From positions 10,342,039-10,406,038 of the forward strand of contig OZ025249.1 in assembly GCA_964019135.1 (NCBI GenBank): a stretch of 64,000 bases of DNA. The letters run 5' to 3'. This DNA comes from Arenicola marina (Eukaryota > Annelida > Polychaeta > Arenicolidae). The first letter of the stretch is position 1. Each line of letters opens with the position of its first letter. The notes beneath the pieces are model-generated. The model did no database searches, was not told the origin of the DNA, and saw only the letters and a list, made by a program, of their open reading frames with translations. Below, piece after piece: positions 59,601 through 64,000 of the stretch. Both the position numbers and the translations under genes were made by a program.

Positions 59601-62600
59601 CGTCATTTTTGACGCATACTTATCCCCTGCGCCAAAACAGTTACACACGGCACAAACTGTTCCTTGAACACGACCTGCAACGTAATGCGACCCGAAAGTC
59701 GCCATACCTTATAATAGCTGAGTAATAGCTTACGTACGATGTGTGACGTCATGACGTCATAGTGACGTTATGACGTGACGCACGACAACGTCCAGATGGC
59801 AATAGGCCAAGGTTTACTGCCACAACTTATTCGATTGAAGAGCTAGGCGATAGAAAGAATAGTCCTTCAGCTATGGCTTGACGAAATGGCCAAAAGTTGC
59901 ATTAGTTCATCATTGCGGAGACACGGAGACCTAGGACAAGAACAAAGAACACTGCATGCGAAGTGATATAGCAACTCATTTGTTTCTTTTACTAGTTCTC
60001 TGCCGATCAATGGTCTCTATCATTTGGCGTAAAGATCACAGCTCTGGCATGTTTTTCTTAATTTTGGCGTTGTTTTAAAGATGGACACAATCTCCATTCA
60101 CTCATCATTGGTGGCCCCGCAAAGGTGTCATCCCACTTTGAAGCGCTCTAGCGCCATAGCTGAGCAACATCCGCCTGATTGAAGCATTAAGTGATCTGTA
60201 GATGCTTATTGGCAACTATTTGGCGAAAAGAATGCAATATTAGTATTTTTATCAGATTTTTGACGATTTTTCTTTCAATGGCAAGAATCTGTATGTTTAT
60301 CATTAGGCCAGTGGCTTCGTTGCCATGGAAACAAAAAGTAATACAGATATCGCCGTGTTTTTCTTATAACTTGCTTTAAGGTGATATTACCTCACTGTGT
60401 GGCGAAGGAGACTGAAATAGCTTTAGCTGAAGCAGGTCATATTCGATCAAGTTCATTTTTCCCCATAGGATCCCATGTTAAACGATTTCGACTATATACC
60501 GAAAAGTAATGTGGCTATGAAACCATGTTGACAGATTATGACTCAGCTTAGTATTACCCATCCACAGGTGCAAGCATTGAGTGATGGCTTGAATAGGACA
60601 CCCGTGGGAGCCTCTGCTAACACCAAAAAGCCGTATCTTTCACCATTGGCCAAATTTCAAAAAAATCCTGTGACGTCACTATTTGCTCCAATCGCATGCG
60701 ATAAGCACTGAGGCTACTATGTATCATGTTTAACTAAGACAAAAATGCCGGTGTCGCTTGATGGAGGCACTTGTGAAATACACGACACAACATTTTCCCA
60801 GCCTAAAGATACAGCGCTTTAACATGGGAAGTCCCATAGAGAACTGCCGTCGGCCCTGGAACCGGAAGTAAGATAGGAACATATTGTTTTTAGTTCGCAG
60901 CTATACGAGGAACTACGTTTTTTACAATATGATGCTACTCACTAATTTTTGAGATTTTTTCCTGATTTTTGACGATTTTTTTTAAGTACGAAAAGTGACG
61001 TCATCGTGACGTCATGTGACGCATCAGAGAACTCTAACATTCAACACAACTCATCTCAATTCATATTTCTATGGCATATCAGAACATCATAGCGATAGCT
61101 TGATGGCAAATGTGCCCAAAAGCGAGAAAATTGACAGAGGTCATTTAGTGCGTTTTCCGCAAAACGTACCACCTCATTATACTCGAAATGAGTATTACGC
61201 ATCAAAAAGTGAACAATACCCGAAAACTGCGCCTTAAAGTGTAGCACATTTTGCAGCTCACCCGGGATCTCTAGCTGTAATATTAACGGAGATATATGCA
61301 TTCTTAGTTTTTTTCTCCAAAAAATCGCTATGACCTTGACCTTTGACCTTTTGACCTGGGTGACGAGTATGTTCTAGCCCTACTGCGTGGCTATACGGTA
61401 CTGAAGACTGCGAATCGATGCATGCATTTGTTAGGCCATAAGAAGACTTCCCGTTTTTGCGTGAAACAGACATACATATCTATATATATATATAGAAACA
61501 GACGAACAAACACGACCGAGCGACATATGACGAAAATTGAAAATTTTCGTCATAATAAGCCCAAAATAAGTGAAGCAGTTTAAACTATCCATATCTAAAT
61601 GTCTAACGGCACACATGGATGATTAAAAAAATATATACTTTCCCGGTTTAAGACATTTTCTAAAGCAGCCGCCCCAAGGCATATCAAAAAATAAAGACAC
61701 CATTGCAACATACCGCGCAGTACGTGGCCTCCGTATCCTCGCGGAACAACAACACCATATTATCGCCCGCGGAATCGGGATGCAGATCCGACGCTTCCAG
61801 ATTATCGATACACCGGAAGTTGCCGTCCAAAGGTCTCTCTGAAAGCGATATGTCAATATTCACTGTGTGCCTGGAGTATTTCTGTAGTACAACCGTATGA
61901 TGTGAGTGCGCACGGGGGACAAACCCACCCCATCTTCAAAGAAGGCAATTCGGCAGTTGGAGGTCCAGAAGTATCCGAGGGCTTGATGCATGATGGTAGG
62001 CAGATCAAATATTTTCAATTATTACCGGTAATATATTGATGTCACACCTTCGTTTCGTTTCCTTCAGTAAATATCAGTGTGCATCCATTGTCTTTTCAAA
62101 TTAATGTTTGCATCATATTTTGATAAACATCTCAAACAGTCGCCATTAATGTCTAGCGTAGTTTGTAATGTGTTAGAGCAAATGCTACGAGGGTTTAGTG
62201 AAACGACCCCCTGTACACCCACTCCGAGCATTATCACACCCTCCACCCACCGTATTCAGCACTGCTTTCATAGCACGAGTCTATCTGTATCAGACCATCG
62301 ACTAGTGTGGCGACAGAGTCGATGTCCTCAGGACACCGGATGTCGCCTGGAGTCTCCTCGTACGTCACCTGCCAGACCCTTCCCGGCGGCACCAGGAAGG
62401 GACACCCTGGGACCGGACCCAGGGGGGCTACGGACAGCACCAAGGGAATCACTGATTTGCATTCATGTACATATCTTAGCGTTAAAGTCACTGAGGTTGA
62501 TGCACGTGGGTTGTTTAACTACAATGAAATATTGGAGCACTCAAATTTTTGGAAAGTGATGCAACTCATGGATTTAATTTGATGAAAGATACACATGTAT

Positions 62601-64000
62601 GTAAACGTGCATTTCGGGTGAAGTCTTCATCTCGTCTACATTTAACATATATGTTAGGCATATTGAAGTGTTACGTTAAAATGTGAACTAAAATGGAACT
62701 AAAAAATCCATGATTTAAGCATATTTCGAAAAACACCTATATTTACATTTCAGGAAAACCTTGTACAACGGTTCATCCTGCAACACAGCCGGACACATTG
62801 CCGTCGAATTTCCTGTCGCAAAAGTGGAAAGTGCAGAATATATCTTTATTGGACAATAATTGGCGATCACATGGTATTGAAACAACGGTAATTCTTGCGT
62901 TAAGCACTCCCAAGTTAGAGGTAAACAGGAAGCTGCGTGAGATCATAAGACAAATGACAAATGGAAATGTTATAAGCTTAATATAACTAATGACGTAACG
63001 CATAATCATTGACAAGTCATTGTTCATTATAAGAGCTTGCCAGTTTAACTACCTTCCTTCTCGGTGCAATTAGATGTTTACGCTCTGATTGAATAAAATC
63101 AAAGATAATGTAATTATAGTATTATTCTTGATGTGATTAACGAATGACCAATGTGAGCTATTTACCCGAGAGTAGTTCGGTAGATATTTGTATTAACCCG
63201 TTGCTCTGATTTCCGAGTCGACCCTCGTTGCAATATGTTTCATTCGTGCCTACGTTGGTCGTCACATAGCCGTACCACATTGTGTCATTCTCCTCCGACA
63301 GACACCTGAGGCTCCCTGAATGAAACAAAGAAAGTGACACTTACAAGAACTGAAAGGCGTCCAAGCCGAACATTGTACACCTGACGCCTAATAGGTTAAG
63401 CGCCAGGCTATTATTACGAGTTGATGGTCTTGCTGACTACGCCTATGTACACTAACGTTCCATCAGATGACCCGCCTAGCTGCCCCCTCCCTCCCCCCGC
63501 CCCCCTAGCTACGCGAGCCGTGTTTCTGGCAGCTATATATAGAAACCAGAATACAGCATACAAAAACCAAGAAAAAGAGCATACGGCCAGAATTCACGAA
63601 AAAGATTTACGTTCCAAAGATAATAGACCATTTCAGACCATTGAACTAGTCACTAAATTTTATATTTCGAAAGTTGTATGTAGAGGTTAAACCAAAGTAG
63701 CAAGGCGTTGGGTGTCATGTAACACTCAACGCATATGTAAGGTAAAGTTGAATTCATAGTCAACTTGTAAGGACAGTAAGGAGTTTTGAAAATCGTTAGG
63801 CATTTTATTGGTCCTTCATCAATCGGTAGCAACCCTTCATTTTTATTATCTATGATTATCATAGCGGGCTGCTACAGATTGATATCGGAACAATAAAATG
63901 CGATCTTAGCCTATTCCCAAATATCGCTCTGTGCTAGGCCGGGACGTGGTTCAAACCTTACATGCTTGTGCAGGATGTATTCGCACAGAGCATATTGTTA
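43760..64000 (-). CDS. Gene 2: chimeric paralogue, 5' end beyond window
   Basis: Twenty exons inside the window keep phase to a stop at 43760-43762 (967 residues visible). The first visible exon (63166-63315) equals gene 1 exon 14, so at least one W/C exon and the signal peptide lie past 64000. It runs through a full copy of unit 2, a truncated Thr-stalk exon used as a linker, then the peritrophin-like, CPYG, CC, CPF, YTCVM and RYKVD exons copied from unit 1, and a TM exon and tail unlike those of gene 1. No in-frame stop was seen in the exons. The chimaera depends on the splice donor at the duplication junction and on a 5 kb last-but-one intron, so joining these parts is inference. The alternative is two broken genes or an assembly error. 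Confidence 0.55.
44220..44340 (-). CDS. Gene 2: alternative transmembrane exon
   Basis: 121 bases, acceptor TTACCATTTCAG, 2-base start (phase 1) and phase 2 end at GTAATA. Encodes S-P-G-C-C-E-E-C-T-E-D then a hydrophobic helix (I-A-L-L-V-A-M-I-V-G-W-I-C-F-G-I-S-L-V-F) continuing I-V-V-L-V-I-R. The phase fits the RYKVD exon 5 kb upstream, as gene 1 exon 24 fits its TM exon. It is unrelated in sequence to gene 1 exon 25. Confidence 0.6.
45130..45730. repeat. Repeat shared with 48964-49215
   Basis: Blocks gcgtagatggtgggggt, ccgttggatgatgg, gtgataagcggg, gatttctaaatgtct and caatacgaatgtctgcctta recur in the same order at 48964-49215 with different spacing. Function unknown; perhaps internal sequence of the neighbouring LTR element. 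Confidence 0.55.
46395..47785 (+). mobile_element. LTR of a retrotransposon (copy 1)
   Basis: Matches 47949-48931 from about tggtagg to gctaca: shared gcagggggcgc-like block, tttatgaatagttta, tttcattatcgctc, agcgcagca.cagcgcacct, gcggc.taaaa.gcccccttcctga. A TATA box (tataaaagg, 47121) sits in the expected U3/R position. Interrupted by the 46488-46893 insert. No gag or pol follows. Confidence 0.65.
46488..46893 (+). mobile_element. Inverted-pair repeat element, right copy nested in LTR
   Basis: Starts near cacggtggcgctacg and ends near ggcatagagtggga. It interrupts LTR 1: LTR 2 at about 48040 reads across the corresponding site without it. Confidence 0.65.
47790..47940 (+). promoter_or_regulatory. 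Primer-binding site, triplicated at 50-bp spacing
   Basis: TGGTGGCAGCGGTGGGATT at 47840 and 47890, and a degenerate copy at 47790 (tggtgacagcgg). It is complementary to the 3' end of animal tRNA-Leu(AAG) including CCA. Each copy follows a gctaca LTR-end-like sequence, so the 50-bp unit contains LTR terminus plus PBS. Confidence 0.7.
47949..48931 (+). mobile_element. LTR of a retrotransposon (copy 2)
   Basis: Diverged second LTR in the same orientation as 46395-47785, ending cggcacgctaca at 48931. Only PBS-like DNA lies between the two LTRs, so the internal coding region is gone or the pair arose by LTR-PBS rearrangement. Confidence 0.6.
48964..49215. repeat. Repeat shared with 45130-45730
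   Basis: Second copy of the same blocks, lying between LTR 2 and the left edge of block B (49286). It supplies a decoy donor-like GTAAGG at 49213 next to gene 2's RYKVD exon. Confidence 0.55.
49327..49465 (-). CDS. Gene 2: RYKVD exon (unit 1 type)
   Basis: 139 bases, phase 0 to 1, two codons shorter than gene 1 exon 12 (V-T-Y-E-T-F-G against I-T-W-N-Y-E-S-F-G). Donor ACAG|GTGGGT is shared. Paralogy with gene 1 ends a short way into the following intron (49286), where repeat sequence begins. Confidence 0.75.
49870..49988 (-). CDS. Gene 2: YTCVM exon (unit 1 type)
   Basis: 119 bases, phase 1 to 0: I-E-S-Y-T-C-V-M-T-L-S-A-T-V-L-G-E-A-D, ending S-F-L-C-G. Copy of gene 1 exon 11. Confidence 0.78.
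50113..50262 (-). CDS. Gene 2: CPF exon (unit 1 type)
   Basis: 150 bases, phase 1-1: T-C-P-F-A-N-G-L-H-Q-L-T-Y-S-V..C-R-D-Q-H..S-M-S-S-C-D-G. Copy of gene 1 exon 10. Confidence 0.77.
50505..50783. repeat. 45-bp minisatellite, expanded
   Basis: About five units of 45 bp, each starting gttggacggaatgtttg and ending with an acttacattc-like stretch. Imperfect, with unit-specific substitutions. Confidence 0.8.
51068..51220 (-). CDS. Gene 2: CC exon (unit 1 type)
   Basis: 153 bases, phase 1-1: A-Y-L-C-C-D-V..V-P-N-D-T-E-T-T. A 3-base in-frame insertion relative to gene 1 exon 9 keeps phase, a sign of coding constraint. Confidence 0.73.
52133..52252 (-). CDS. Gene 2: CPYG-like exon (unit 1 type)
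   Basis: 120 bases, phase 1-1: T-C-P-P-Y-Q-H-I-G-S-G-R-E-W-I-Y. One of the shadow frames carries a stop here while this frame stays open, which supports the frame chosen for both paralogues. Confidence 0.72.
52783..52965 (-). CDS. Gene 2: peritrophin-A-like Cys domain (unit 1 type)
   Basis: 183 bases, phase 1-1, copy of gene 1 exon 7 with one codon missing (S-D-S-F-F-S-D-P against L-G-D-N-F-F-S-D-P). Cysteines are conserved. Confidence 0.76.
53035..53207 (-). mobile_element. tRNA-derived SINE, duplicated copy
   Basis: Paralogue of 16220-16405 carried within block B; A and B boxes are intact on the minus strand. Confidence 0.8.
53534..53644 (-). CDS. Gene 2: truncated Thr-stalk exon used as linker
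   Basis: Same acceptor as gene 1 exon 25 (TTTCTTTCAG), then T-T-T-T-I-Q-T-T-T-T and F-E-D-T-T-T-T-L-T. The paralogous sequence stops at the duplication junction. There a donor ACAG|GTAAGG ends the exon after 111 bases in phase 1, matching the 2-base start of the next exon (52965). TM and tail codons are absent. If spliced as drawn, a membrane anchor exon has become an internal linker of 37 residues. Confidence 0.55.
54181..54319 (-). CDS. Gene 2: RYKID exon (unit 2 type)
   Basis: 139 bases, phase 0 to 1, copy of gene 1 exon 24, with one codon changed near A-T-P-G-V. Confidence 0.76.
54749..54861 (-). CDS. Gene 2: YTCVM exon (unit 2 type)
   Basis: 113 bases, phase 1 to 0, copy of gene 1 exon 23. 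Confidence 0.78.
55233..55388 (-). CDS. Gene 2: CPF exon, second module
   Basis: 156 bases, phase 1-1, copy of gene 1 exon 22; a D to E change gives C-P-F-N-E-G. Confidence 0.76.
56376..56537 (-). CDS. Gene 2: CC exon (unit 2 type)
   Basis: 162 bases, phase 1-1, copy of gene 1 exon 21. The motif C-C-F-C-A-R-N-G is changed to C-C-F-Y-A-L-D-G, so the third cysteine is lost. Confidence 0.72.
56804..56941 (-). CDS. Gene 2: CPYG exon (unit 2 type)
   Basis: 138 bases, phase 1-1, copy of gene 1 exon 20 with almost no coding change. Confidence 0.76.
58287..58478 (-). CDS. Gene 2: peritrophin-A-like Cys domain (unit 2 type)
   Basis: 192 bases, phase 1-1, copy of gene 1 exon 19. F-S-D-P-Y-N-R-C-D-Y-Y-Q-C intact; one F to L change after the V-P-D-H-F-S stretch. 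Confidence 0.78.
58690..58825 (-). CDS. Gene 2: third exon of first module
   Basis: 136 bases, phase 0 to 1, starting R-Y-S-Q-N-S; copy of gene 1 exon 18. The donor reads GTAAAA. Confidence 0.72.
59320..61560 (+). mobile_element. Paralogous copy of the gacgtcat-rich element
   Basis: Near-identical to 6540-8790, in the same intron position of gene 2, so it was inserted before the duplication. The AT microsatellite is shorter (about 61480-61494). Confidence 0.5.
61714..61838 (-). CDS. Gene 2: second exon of first module
   Basis: 125 bases, phase 1 to 0, apparently identical in the coding part to gene 1 exon 17. Donor GTATGT. Confidence 0.75.
62251..62427 (-). CDS. Gene 2: CPF exon, first module
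   Basis: 177 bases, copy of gene 1 exon 16, phase 1-1, with G-C-P-F-L-V-P-P-G-R-V-W-Q-V-T-Y-E-E-T-P. Confidence 0.75.
62747..62812 (-). CDS. Gene 2: short Cys exon
   Basis: 66 bases, copy of gene 1 exon 15. Ends at GTAAAT instead of GTAAGT; M-C-P-A-V-L and Y-K-V-F-L-K are kept. Confidence 0.7.
63166..63315 (-). CDS. Gene 2: W/C domain second half
   Basis: Copy of gene 1 exon 14, phase 1-1, with the same acceptor and donor. The translated W-Y-G-Y-V-T and C-N-E-G motifs are intact. Confidence 0.75.

Larger units (their letters stand above)
53538..64000 (+). repeat. Segmental duplication block A, right copy
   Basis: Matches 584-11211 in the same orientation. Differences visible by eye include absence of the 130-bp MITE found at 4757 in the left copy, a 20-bp insertion near 62172, and shorter GT and AT microsatellites. 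Confidence 0.9.

Overview
This window reads as non-model animal (metazoan) genomic DNA, most likely from a marine invertebrate; the phylum cannot be fixed from sequence alone. There are no operons or long ORFs. Small exons with GT..AG borders lie in long introns rich in MITEs, tRNA-derived SINEs, LTR and non-LTR retrotransposon fragments and satellites. A non-LTR ORF1 carries a 2A-like motif of a kind reported from sea urchin, amphioxus and molluscs.

The dominant content is two paralogous minus-strand genes for large single-pass membrane proteins. Gene 1 (19999 down to 140) can be assembled as 25 exons whose phases all agree, giving 1318 residues. It has a signal peptide, two tandem copies of a multi-domain ectodomain unit, a Thr-rich stalk, one transmembrane helix and a cytoplasmic tail. 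Each unit has the order: a W/C domain in two exons (one upstream copy resembles animal proteins annotated DUF7042-DUF7045), a short Cys exon, a CPF / C..YC / RYS three-exon module, a peritrophin-A-like (CBM14-like) Cys exon, a CPYG-like exon, a CC exon, and a second CPF / YTCVM / RYK module. Most exons are phase 1-1.

Gene 2 (from beyond the right edge down to 43760) is built from direct-repeat copies of gene 1 segments: 53538-64000 copies 584-11211, and 49286-53516 copies 12664-16712. The two copies are joined at about 53517-53537, inside the former Thr-stalk/TM exon. The junction removes the TM helix but supplies an in-phase consensus splice donor, so the reading frame can continue into the next half-unit and then into a different TM exon (44340-44220) and tail (44015-43760) with YQTI and YQNV motifs.

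Between the genes (20-43 kb) lie a 6.2 kb satellite of 26-bp units (22696-28898), a 250-bp MITE with a 6-bp target duplication, a frameshifted non-LTR ORF2 C-terminus (31860-31462), a 37-bp minisatellite, SINEs, the 2A-bearing ORF1 fragment (38861-39496) and a terminal-looking F5/8-type lectin-like exon (40931-40612). From 46.4 to 48.9 kb there is an LTR-retrotransposon remnant with a tRNA-Leu primer-binding site repeated three times at exact 50-bp spacing.

All exon models come from splice signals, phase and paralogue comparison by eye. No transcript or database evidence was available.
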